DNA of 16,955 nt, taken from NCBI GenBank assembly GCA_023411405.1, contig JAEYOU010000353.1, positions 1 through 16,955 of the forward strand, in the 5' to 3' direction. Shown piece by piece: positions 1 through 6,073 of the stretch (the stretch's first letter is position 1; every line of letters begins with the position of its first letter). The notes under the pieces are model-generated. The model did no database searches. It was not told the origin of the DNA and was given only the letters and a program-made list of their open reading frames with translations. Source of the stretch: Pseudomonadota bacterium. GTDB lineage: Bacteria; Myxococcota; Myxococcia; Myxococcales; Anaeromyxobacteraceae. The position numbers and the translations under genes are program-made.

Positions 1-471
1 CGCGCGCGCGATGCCGACGCGCTGCCGCTCGCCGACGGAGAGCTCGCCGGGGCGATGCGCGCGGCGGGCGGCGATCCCGAGCCGCTCGAGCGTCGCGAGG
101 GCGCGCGCGCGCGCGTCCTTGCGCGGGGCGCCGGCGAGATACGCGGGGAGGACCACGTTCTCGAGGCAGGTGAGGTACGGGACCAGGTTGAAGGTCTGGA
201 ACACGTACCCGACCTCCTTGAGCCGCAGCTCGGTCCGCGCCTGGACGCCCAGGTCGTAGACGTCGGTCGCGCCGAGGAAGACCTGCCCGGCGGTGGGGGC
301 GGACATGCCGCCGATCGCGTGGAGCAGCGTGGACTTGCCGCTGCCGCTCGGACCGATCACGGCCACGAGCTCGCCGGGCCGGATCTGGAGGGTCACCTCG
401 CGCAGCGCGTGGACCTCCTCGCCGCCGCCGGGGGCCGGGTAGGTCTTGGAGACGTTCTCGATCCGGATCAT
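1..471 (-). CDS. ABC transporter ATP-binding protein, MacB/LolD type (3' part beyond window)
   Basis: This is the nucleotide-binding subunit of an FtsX-type ABC transporter. It would hydrolyse ATP at the cytoplasmic face and drive the permease encoded just upstream. The 157 visible residues start at an ATG one base after the permease stop codon (TGACATG), so the two genes are translationally coupled. The Walker A motif GPSGSGKST is at residues 40-48, the Q-loop (YVFQTFNL) is near 112-119, and the ABC signature LSVGERQRVGIARA ends the visible part. The signature reads LSVGE where the family usually has LSGGQ. The Walker B, D-loop and H-loop lie outside the window. The order of motifs and the FtsX partner place it with the MacB/LolD group, whose members work in mechanotransmission or lipoprotein handling. 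The substrate cannot be read from the sequence. Confidence 0.93.
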   Translation of the reverse strand, partial: MIRIENVSKTYPAPGGGEEVHALREVTLQIRPGELVAVIGPSGSGKSTLLHAIGGMSAPTAGQVFLGATDVYDLGVQARTELRLKEVGYVFQTFNLVPYLTCLENVVLPAYLAGAPRKDARARALATLERLGIAARRAHRPGELSVGERQRVGIARA

Positions 472-472
472 G

Positions 473-1564
473 TCAGCTCTCCCGAAGGACGACGGTGGGA
501 TCCCGCGTGGCCGCCCAGCTCGACGGGATCAGGGCCGCGGCGGCGCAGACGCCGGCCGCGAGCAGGAGGTGCGGCACGAGCATGTCGAGGGGCAGCTCGA
601 GCGTCCCGCCGAGCAGGCGGGCGGCGACCTGCTGGGCCAGCGGCGCGGCGGCGAGCCAGCCGCCGATCGCCCCGAGCGCGCCGACGAGCGCCGCCTCCAC
701 GACCCACAGGCCGGTGAGGAGCGCGGGCGACGCGCCGATCGCGACGAGGAGCCCCAGCTCGCGCGCCCGCCGCCGCACGCGCGAGGCGGTGAGGATCCCG
801 ACGACCGCGGCGATGATGCCGAAGCCGGACACGTTCACGACCGTCGCGTAGCGCCGCATGGTGTCGAGGCTGCCCTGCTGCGCCTGCACCATCCCGGCGA
901 CGGTGATGCTCTTCGCGCCGGGCAGCGCCTTCTCCACCTCGCGCCCCAGCGTCGCGACGTCGATCCGGCACCAGCACCCCCCGAGGCGGAGCGCGGTGAG
1001 CTGGCCGGGCCGGCCGAGCGCCCGCTGCGCGGCGGCGACCGGCATGAAGATGCCGGTGTCCAGGCCGTCGGGCGGCGCCGGCGTGACGTCGAGCACGCGG
1101 AACGACACGCCGCCGAGCTCGAACGACGACCCGGGCTGGAGCCCCGTCCGCCGCGAGAGCTCCGCGCCGATCACGGCCGGTTCGACGTCGGGCAGCTTCG
1201 GCCACTGGTAGTCCTGGCCCACGACGAGCGCGGGCGCGCCGGCGATCGTGGCGTTCCCGTACAGGCGCGCCTCGATCGCCTGGATGTGCTCGCCGGCGGG
1301 CGACGCCCGGAGCGTGGCGGGTGCATCGGCCGGCAGCGCCTCCGGCCCGTAGCGGTGCGCGTAGAAGGCGCCGACGTCGGCCGCGGCGGGGAGGACCAGC
1401 ATGTTGCGCCCGAGGCGGTGCGCGAGGTCATGGACCGACTTCTCGGCCGAGCTCGAGACCGCGCGCTGCGCGATGAGCGCCGCGACGACGAGCGCCACGA
1501 CGACGGCCGCCAGGACCAGCTCCCAGAGCCGGCTGCGCATGCCCTTCAGGAAGAGAAGCCACAC
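473..1564 (-). CDS. FtsX/MacB-family ABC transporter permease
   Basis: This is the membrane subunit paired with the ATPase that follows it. With the GTG at 1562-1564 as start it has 363 residues. A GGAGG lies five bases before this GTG, and the protein then begins WLLFLKGMRSR, which suits an FtsX N-terminus. The open frame continues upstream to 1687, but that extension is low-complexity and lacks a ribosome binding site. An internal ATG at 1538-1540 is also possible. The topology is typical: helix 1 at about 14-33, a long extracytoplasmic domain (35-238), then three helices at about 243-262, 280-305 and 328-347. The extracytoplasmic domain carries a CWC pair at about 197-199 (GGCWCRID), which is unusual for a permease and may bind metal or form a disulfide. 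The ABC transporter activity is secure; the cargo is unknown. Confidence 0.88.
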   Translation of the reverse strand: MWLLFLKGMRSRLWELVLAAVVVALVVAALIAQRAVSSSAEKSVHDLAHRLGRNMLVLPAAADVGAFYAHRYGPEALPADAPATLRASPAGEHIQAIEARLYGNATIAGAPALVVGQDYQWPKLPDVEPAVIGAELSRRTGLQPGSSFELGGVSFRVLDVTPAPPDGLDTGIFMPVAAAQRALGRPGQLTALRLGGCWCRIDVATLGREVEKALPGAKSITVAGMVQAQQGSLDTMRRYATVVNVSGFGIIAAVVGILTASRVRRRARELGLLVAIGASPALLTGLWVVEAALVGALGAIGGWLAAAPLAQQVAARLLGGTLELPLDMLVPHLLLAAGVCAAAALIPSSWAATRDPTVVLRES

Positions 1565-1699
1565 GGCGGCCTCCAGGAAGATGGACCTGCCCGAAGACCG
1601 CCTGGCTCCGGGCACCTCGAGGGCGCGGGAGCACGGGGCGTGCCAGCGGCGATCGGCGGGATTGCATGCGTTTCCGTGGGCGTACACGGGACGGCGCGG

Positions 1700-1725
1700 G
1701 TCACGATGTGACGGCCTCGGTCACA
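1700..1725. promoter_or_regulatory. Candidate operator: three alternating GTCAC/GTGAC half-sites
   Basis: GTCAC (1700-1704), GTGAC (1708-1712) and GTCAC (1720-1724) form two overlapping dyads: GTCAC-N3-GTGAC and TGTGAC-N7-GTCACA (1707-1725). The half-site resembles the TGTGA/TCACA half-sites of CRP/FNR-family regulators, but those are separated by 6 bases and here the spacing is 9 between TGTGA and TCACA. The position between divergent operons suits a regulator binding site. No regulator gene is in the window. Confidence 0.35.
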
Positions 1726-1870
1726 GCAGGCGCGCCGCCCGGATCGCGCAGCCCGCAGGCTTTTCGCGCCGCCCGTGCCGCCCCGGCCCCGCCGCGCAAC
1801 CGGTGCACGGACGGTACGTCTCCGGTGGCGCGAGGCGCCGGAGAATCGAGCGGCCCTCGGCGGCACGCAT

Positions 1871-1902
1871 GCTGCACTCCCGCGTGCCCGCGGGGGTGCA
1901 GC
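1871..1902 (+). promoter_or_regulatory. Strong 14-bp hairpin in the resB leader
   Basis: GCTGCACTCCCGCG (1871-1884) pairs with 1889-1902 through 14 base pairs, with one T-G wobble and a four-base loop TGCC. It ends 12 bases before the resB ribosome binding site and 26 bases before the ATG. There is no T-run after it, so it is not a standard intrinsic terminator. It could be a leader structure that blocks or stabilises the mRNA, or a DNA operator. The structure is directly visible; its role is unknown. Confidence 0.5.
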
Positions 1903-1928
1903 CGCGCCTCCTCCAGGAGACACCGATC

Positions 1929-3248
1929 ATGGACGCACCGTACAGGCCCCAGGACCCACCGGCGCCGGGCGCGTCCTCGACCGCGGCGAGACGGGGCGAG
2001 GGCCCGCTCGTGAGCGCGCTCGTGGGCGGCGCGATCCTGCTCGGCATGGTCCTCCAGACGTGGATCCCTCCCGGCCCCATGACGCTGGTCGCCGGCGCCG
2101 CGCTCGCCGGCACCCTGGTCCTCGTCCTCGCGTTCGTCGTGCGCGGCCGGCTCCGTCAGACGCTCGCCGGCTTCCGGTTCGTCGCCACGCTGCTGTTCGC
2201 GCTCGCGGCGCTGGCGATCCTCGGCACGCTCGTCATCCAGGGGAAGCCGCCGCTGTACTACGCCGAGCGCCATCCGCTCCTGGCGCCGGTGATCGTCGGG
2301 CTCGAGCTCGACGACCTGTTCCACGGCCTCCCCTTCGCGCTGCTCATGGCGCTCTTCGGCGTCGCGGTGATCGTCTCCGCGGTCCTGCGCTGGCCGCCGC
2401 GGCGCGGGGCCGCCGGGTTCTTGCTCTGCCACCTCGGCCTGCTCCTCTCCCTCGGCGGCGCGGCCGCGTCGTCCGCGCTGGCGATGCGCGGCCGCATCGA
2501 TCTGCACGCAGGCGGGGACCACGCCGCCCAGGTCGCCCTCACCAAGGGCGGGCAGCCCACCGGCGAGGTGGCGTCGCTCGGGTTCGTCCTGGCGCTCGAC
2601 CGCTTCGAGGCGCAGGCGTACGAGACCGAGTTCCGCGTCGGCTACTACGAGCGGACGCCGGCCCAGGACGGCCGCGGCGCCCGGGACGCGTGGAAGCTCG
2701 TGGCGAGCTTCGACCCGGATCTCGCGAGCCACCGCCTCCCCGGCGGCGACTCGTTCCGACTCCAGGCGATCTACCCCGACGCCGCGAGGCCCGTCGCCGC
2801 CTCGCCGGCGGACCTCGGGGCCTCCGGCTGGCGCGACCCGGCCGTGGCGATCGAGGCGGTCGTGCAGGGCGCTCCGCGCAAGCAGCTCCTGTCGGCGGCG
2901 AAGCCCGGCGCGCTCTTCCTCACGGACGCGCGCGCGCTCACGTTCGAGCGCCGCCGGGAGGAGAAGAAGGCGTACGTCTCGTGGGTGACCGCGCGCCACG
3001 GCGCGGACGAGGTGAAGCGCGTCATCAAGGTGAACGAGCCGATGCGCCTCGCGGGCTGGACGCTGTACCAGGTGAACTACGACCCCGCCGACCCGACGTA
3101 CTCCGGGCTGGAGGCCGTCTTCGACCCCGGCGTGTCCTGGGTGTTCGCGGGGTTCGCGCTCATCTGCCTCGGCGTGTTCTGGATGTTCTACGTCGATCCC
3201 CGCGTGAAGGCCCGCGCGGCGTCACCCTCCCCCGCGGCCCGCGGCTGA
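1929..3248 (+). CDS. resB: Cytochrome c biogenesis protein ResB
   Basis: ResB (also called Ccs1/CcsB) is one half of the system II complex that carries haem across the membrane and attaches it to apocytochrome c CXXCH motifs on the outer face of the cytoplasmic membrane. The ATG at 1929 is preceded by AGGAG and gives 439 residues, a normal length. Predicted helices lie at about 28-46, 53-72, 84-104, 132-153 and 163-180, followed by a large extracytoplasmic domain (about 185-400) and a last helix at 402-421. Family hallmarks are the GFLLCHLGLLLSLGG segment (163-177, with His168) and the stretch VNEPMRLAGWTLYQVNYDP near 368-386, followed by YSGLEAVFDPG. The stop is 11 bases before ccsA, so the pair forms one operon. 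An open frame extends far upstream to 1401 but overlaps the permease gene antisense and has no start signal. Confidence 0.95.
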   Translation: MDAPYRPQDPPAPGASSTAARRGEGPLVSALVGGAILLGMVLQTWIPPGPMTLVAGAALAGTLVLVLAFVVRGRLRQTLAGFRFVATLLFALAALAILGTLVIQGKPPLYYAERHPLLAPVIVGLELDDLFHGLPFALLMALFGVAVIVSAVLRWPPRRGAAGFLLCHLGLLLSLGGAAASSALAMRGRIDLHAGGDHAAQVALTKGGQPTGEVASLGFVLALDRFEAQAYETEFRVGYYERTPAQDGRGARDAWKLVASFDPDLASHRLPGGDSFRLQAIYPDAARPVAASPADLGASGWRDPAVAIEAVVQGAPRKQLLSAAKPGALFLTDARALTFERRREEKKAYVSWVTARHGADEVKRVIKVNEPMRLAGWTLYQVNYDPADPTYSGLEAVFDPGVSWVFAGFALICLGVFWMFYVDPRVKARAASPSPAARG

Positions 3249-3259
3249 CCGAGGACGCC

Positions 3260-4117
3260 ATGCTCCAGTACGTCGTCGCCGAGCACCCCTTCTTCGCGCT
3301 CACCGGCGCGCTGTACGCGCTCGCCGCCGCCTCGTACGCCGCGGCGTGGCGCTCCACCCGGCAGCTCGTCGCGCGCGCCGCCACCGGGCTCCTGTGCGCG
3401 GCGCTGCTGCTCAACGTCGCCGTGATGCTCCTCCGCTGGCACGAGGCCGGCCGCGCGCCGCTCAAGTCGCTCTTCGAGTCGCTCGTCTTCTTCGCGCTCT
3501 GCATCGGGCTCGTGTACCTGCTCTTCGAGCGCATCTACCGGACCCGGGTCTTCGGCGTGCCCGCCGCGCTGCTCGCGCTCGGGTGCCTCGCGTACGCGCT
3601 CGTCCGGTGGGACGCGGAGATCGTGAAGCTCCCGCCCGCGCTCCAGTCGCCCTGGTTCGTGCCCCACGTGATGGTCTACTTCGTCGGCTACGCCGCCGTC
3701 GCCCTCGCCGCCGCGCTCGCGGTGATCCAGCTCCTCGCCCCGCGCGTGCCCGCGATCCGGCGGATCCTCTCTGCGAGGGCCGGCTCGATCATGTCCGGCG
3801 CGCCGCTCGACGTGGAGAAGATGTCGTACGAGCTCGTCCGCTTCGGGTTCCTGCTCCTCACCCTCGGGCTCCTCGTCGGCTCCGTCTGGGCGAAGAGCGC
3901 CTGGGGCGACTTCTGGGTCTGGGATCCGAAGGAGAACTGGTCGCTCGTCACCTGGCTCGTCTACGGCGGCTACCTCCACCTGCGCCGCGTGCGCGGCTGG
4001 CGCGGCGACCGCGCCGCCTGGCTCCTCATCGCCGGCTTCGCCGTGGTCATGTTCACGTACCTGGGCATGAACTTGCTCCCGACCGCGGCGGAGAGCGCGC
4101 ACGTGTACACGAACTGA
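3260..4117 (+). CDS. ccsA: Cytochrome c biogenesis protein CcsA/ResC
   Basis: CcsA (ResC) is the haem-handling partner of ResB in system II cytochrome c maturation. It belongs to the haem handling protein family defined by the tryptophan-rich WWD signature. That signature is clear here as WGDFWVWDPKENW at residues 215-227, on the outer face between two helices. The ATG at 3260 follows a GAGGA and gives 285 residues with about eight hydrophobic segments. Candidate haem ligands flanking the WWD segment are His136 (PWFVPHVMVYF) and His240 (GYLHLRR). His61 is another conserved-looking position, and the C-terminal NLLPTAAESAHVY carries His281. The C-terminus departs from the usual GLHSY ending. 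Together with resB this indicates a c-type cytochrome-rich respiratory chain. Confidence 0.95.
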   Translation: MLQYVVAEHPFFALTGALYALAAASYAAAWRSTRQLVARAATGLLCAALLLNVAVMLLRWHEAGRAPLKSLFESLVFFALCIGLVYLLFERIYRTRVFGVPAALLALGCLAYALVRWDAEIVKLPPALQSPWFVPHVMVYFVGYAAVALAAALAVIQLLAPRVPAIRRILSARAGSIMSGAPLDVEKMSYELVRFGFLLLTLGLLVGSVWAKSAWGDFWVWDPKENWSLVTWLVYGGYLHLRRVRGWRGDRAAWLLIAGFAVVMFTYLGMNLLPTAAESAHVYTN

Positions 4118-4134
4118 GCGAGCTGAGCACGCGA

Positions 4135-4221
4135 CCGCTCGTGCGGCGAGAATCGCTCGGGCTTCGCCCTCGCCCCGTCGGCGGGCAGAGCCCGCCTCCT
4201 CCGCTGGCTCAGCACGAGCGG
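4135..4221. repeat. Composite palindrome cluster downstream of ccsA
   Basis: An outer inverted repeat, CCGCTCGTGC (4135-4144) and GCACGAGCGG (4212-4221), encloses two smaller hairpins: GGGC-TTC-GCCC (4159-4169) and GGCGGGC-AGA-GCCCGCC (4180-4196). No T-tract follows, so these are not classical terminators, though they could stop or protect the ends of the convergent ccsA and GH43 transcripts. The nested arrangement resembles REP/BIME-type intergenic palindromes. Copies elsewhere in the genome cannot be checked here. Confidence 0.5.
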
Positions 4222-4231
4222 ACTTGAAGAT

Positions 4232-4266
4232 CCCGCTCGCCCTGAGCCTGTCGAATGGCGAGCGGG
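4232..4266. repeat. Dispersed palindrome of the TGAGCCTGTCGAA type
   Basis: Perfect 10-bp arms CCCGCTCGCC (4232-4241) and GGCGAGCGGG (4257-4266) flank a 15-base loop containing TGAGCCTGTCGAAT. Loop and arm layout match a palindrome seen between genes in many high-GC proteobacteria; when translated it gives LSLSNG/LSLSKG. It ends 13 bases before the stop codon of the convergent GH43 gene, so it may also act as a bidirectional transcript end. The wide distribution is from general knowledge; the palindrome itself is plain in the sequence. Confidence 0.65.
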
Positions 4267-4279
4267 TACCGTCTCGGCG

Positions 4280-6019
4280 TCAGTACTCCCGCACCTGCTG
4301 GTTGGACCCGGTGTGGCAGTCCCACTGGACCAGGGTGCCGCCGTCGGCGGTGCTGGCCCCCGAGACGTCCACGCAGCGGTTGCTCAGGCGCGAGCGCAGC
4401 CGGAAGTACCCGCCGCCCATGTCCTCCCGGGTCCACTGCTGGCCGGCGCTGCCGTTGCACGTGTACTGCTGGATGGCGGCGCCGTTGGCCGTCGAGGCGT
4501 TCGCCACGTCCAGGCACTTCCCGCTGTGCTGCGCCACCAGGGTGATGGTGCCGCCGCTCACCCGCTGCTGCCACCGCTGGTTCGCGTTGGTGTGACAGCT
4601 CCACTGCAGCACCCGGGCGCCGTCGGCGGTGGAGACGCCCGAGACGTCGGCGCACTTGCCGCTGTGGCGGAACTGGAGCCGGCTCGTCGTGCCGGTCCCG
4701 CCGCCGGAGGTGCCGATCGGCCGGAAGGTGGCGTCGCCGTTCTGCGCCGAGGTGGGCCGGATCAGGTTCGCGTAGAAGTTCTGATGGGCGATGTAGTAGC
4801 CGGCGAGGTTGTACGCCTCGTAGGATGCCCAGGCGGCGTCCGCCAATCCGGGGCGCCGGTAGAACGTCGCGTCCGCGGCGAACTGCGCGGAGCCGTCGTT
4901 CCGGACGAGGGACAGCTCGTAGTTGTAGTGGCGCAGGAAGTAGCCCGGGAAGTTCACGGACTCGAACGACACGCCGCTCGCGTTGGCCAGGCCCGGCCGC
5001 GCCACCCACTCGTCGTCGTCGGCGTTCGCGAAGGCATACTGCAGCGTGCCGCGGTAGTTGTTGTGGCCGAGGAAGTGGCCGGGGAAGTTGTAGGACTCCA
5101 GATCGCCGTTCCCCGCGTAGCGGCCGTTGTAGACCACCGGGATCAGCTGGTCGCCGTTGACGATCAGGCGGTCGGCCGAGACGGAGCGGCTGTAGGGGTT
5201 GCCGTTGGACAGCACCTCGGTGTGGTACACGTAGCGCCACCAGCCGTCGAAGAACTCGACGCCCGCGTGGTTGGTGCCGGTCCCGGTGCGCGGGCCGACG
5301 ATGCCGCGGTGGGTCCACGGACCGTGGATGCTCGCGCTCGTCGCGTAGCGGATGTTGCCCGGCCACCCGTCCGCGGCGTAGATGAGGAAGTACACGCCGT
5401 TGGCCTTGAACACGTACGGCGCCTCCAGGTAGCCCTGCAGGCCGGGGACGTCCCGGACCGCGCCCGCCAGCGCCGTCAGGCTGCTGGAGAGCTGCACGTA
5501 CCGGCACGTGTTGTCGCCGCCGTAGAACAGGTAGGACGTGCCGTCGTCGTCGGTGAAGACGTGGGGATCGATGGTGCGCCGGGCCGCGCCGGGCGTGCCG
5601 GCGTCGAGGAGCGGCCGGCCGTTCACGTCGGCGTACGGGCCGAAGATGCTGTTGCTCGTGAGCACGCCGATCTGGTTGCTGCCGCTGGCGAAGAAGTAGA
5701 ACGTCCCGTTCCGGTGGACGATGTCCGACGCCCACGCGGCGTTGTCGGGGAGCCAGGACACGCTGCTCGGGCGCAGGATCACGCCGGAGTCGCGCCAGGT
5801 GTTCATGTCCGTGGACGAGAGGATGTGCCACCCGTACATGTCGAACCCGGTGGCGTTCGGCTGATCCTCGCCCACGACGATGTAGAACGTGTTGCCGACG
5901 ACGAGCGGCGACGGGTCCGCGGTGCGGACGTTCGTGACCAGCGGATTCGTCGCCGCCGCGGCCACGCTCGCGGACGCCGCGACCGCTACGACTGCGCAGA
6001 GCTTCGTGAAGCGCCTCAT
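4280..6019 (-). CDS. Secreted GH43 glycosidase with AbfB and ricin-type lectin domains
   Basis: This 579-residue extracellular enzyme probably removes arabinose or related sugars from arabinan or arabinoxylan. Residues 1-23 are a Sec signal peptide. The GH43 five-bladed propeller spans about 28-300, with the expected catalytic triad: Asp35 (TADPSP, base), Asp151 (RTIDPH, pKa modulator) and Glu199 (YLEAPY, acid). An AbfB-like (CBM42) trefoil at about 306-434 shows three repeats of the form SYNFPGHFLGH, SVNFPGYFLRH and AYNLAGYYIAH. After a Gly/Thr/Ser linker (436-446) comes a ricin-type trefoil (CBM13, 447-579) with QRW and QQW motifs; the third repeat ends NQQVREY, where the QxW tryptophan is lost. 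The start has a strong GGAGGAGGA. The gene lies 54 bases behind the arabinanase gene and is likely cotranscribed with it. GH43 membership is secure; the exact substrate is not. Confidence 0.9.
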   Translation of the reverse strand: MRRFTKLCAVVAVAASASVAAAATNPLVTNVRTADPSPLVVGNTFYIVVGEDQPNATGFDMYGWHILSSTDMNTWRDSGVILRPSSVSWLPDNAAWASDIVHRNGTFYFFASGSNQIGVLTSNSIFGPYADVNGRPLLDAGTPGAARRTIDPHVFTDDDGTSYLFYGGDNTCRYVQLSSSLTALAGAVRDVPGLQGYLEAPYVFKANGVYFLIYAADGWPGNIRYATSASIHGPWTHRGIVGPRTGTGTNHAGVEFFDGWWRYVYHTEVLSNGNPYSRSVSADRLIVNGDQLIPVVYNGRYAGNGDLESYNFPGHFLGHNNYRGTLQYAFANADDDEWVARPGLANASGVSFESVNFPGYFLRHYNYELSLVRNDGSAQFAADATFYRRPGLADAAWASYEAYNLAGYYIAHQNFYANLIRPTSAQNGDATFRPIGTSGGGTGTTSRLQFRHSGKCADVSGVSTADGARVLQWSCHTNANQRWQQRVSGGTITLVAQHSGKCLDVANASTANGAAIQQYTCNGSAGQQWTREDMGGGYFRLRSRLSNRCVDVSGASTADGGTLVQWDCHTGSNQQVREY

Positions 6020-6073
6020 GGAGTCCTCCTCCGGTCTGCCAGGGTGGGCCTCATCCTCGTCCCGCGCCGCCGT

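Larger units (their letters stand above)
1565..1928. other. Divergent intergenic region between permease and resB
   Basis: These 364 bases separate two divergently transcribed operons, so promoters for both should lie here. No convincing -35/-10 pair is visible. What can be seen is a triple GTCAC/GTGAC symmetry element (1700-1725), an imperfect stem with a 3-nt bulge (CTCCGG at 1820-1825 with CCGGAG at 1838-1843), a 14-bp hairpin (1871-1902), and the resB ribosome binding site AGGAG at 1915-1919. Open frames crossing this stretch are Arg/Pro/Ala-rich and look non-coding. Confidence 0.6.

Noticed and set aside
1565..1687. N-terminal extension of the FtsX permease to an ATG at 1687
   Set aside because: No ribosome binding site precedes it and the added residues are not FtsX-like; the GTG at 1564 has GGAGG at proper spacing.
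1401..1928. N-terminal extension of ResB by 176 residues
   Set aside because: The extension overlaps the permease gene antisense, is Arg/Ser-rich, and the ATG at 1929 has a good AGGAG.
4180..4196. GGCGGGC-AGA-GCCCGCC hairpin as an intrinsic terminator
   Set aside because: No T-tract on either strand; listed only as part of a palindrome cluster.
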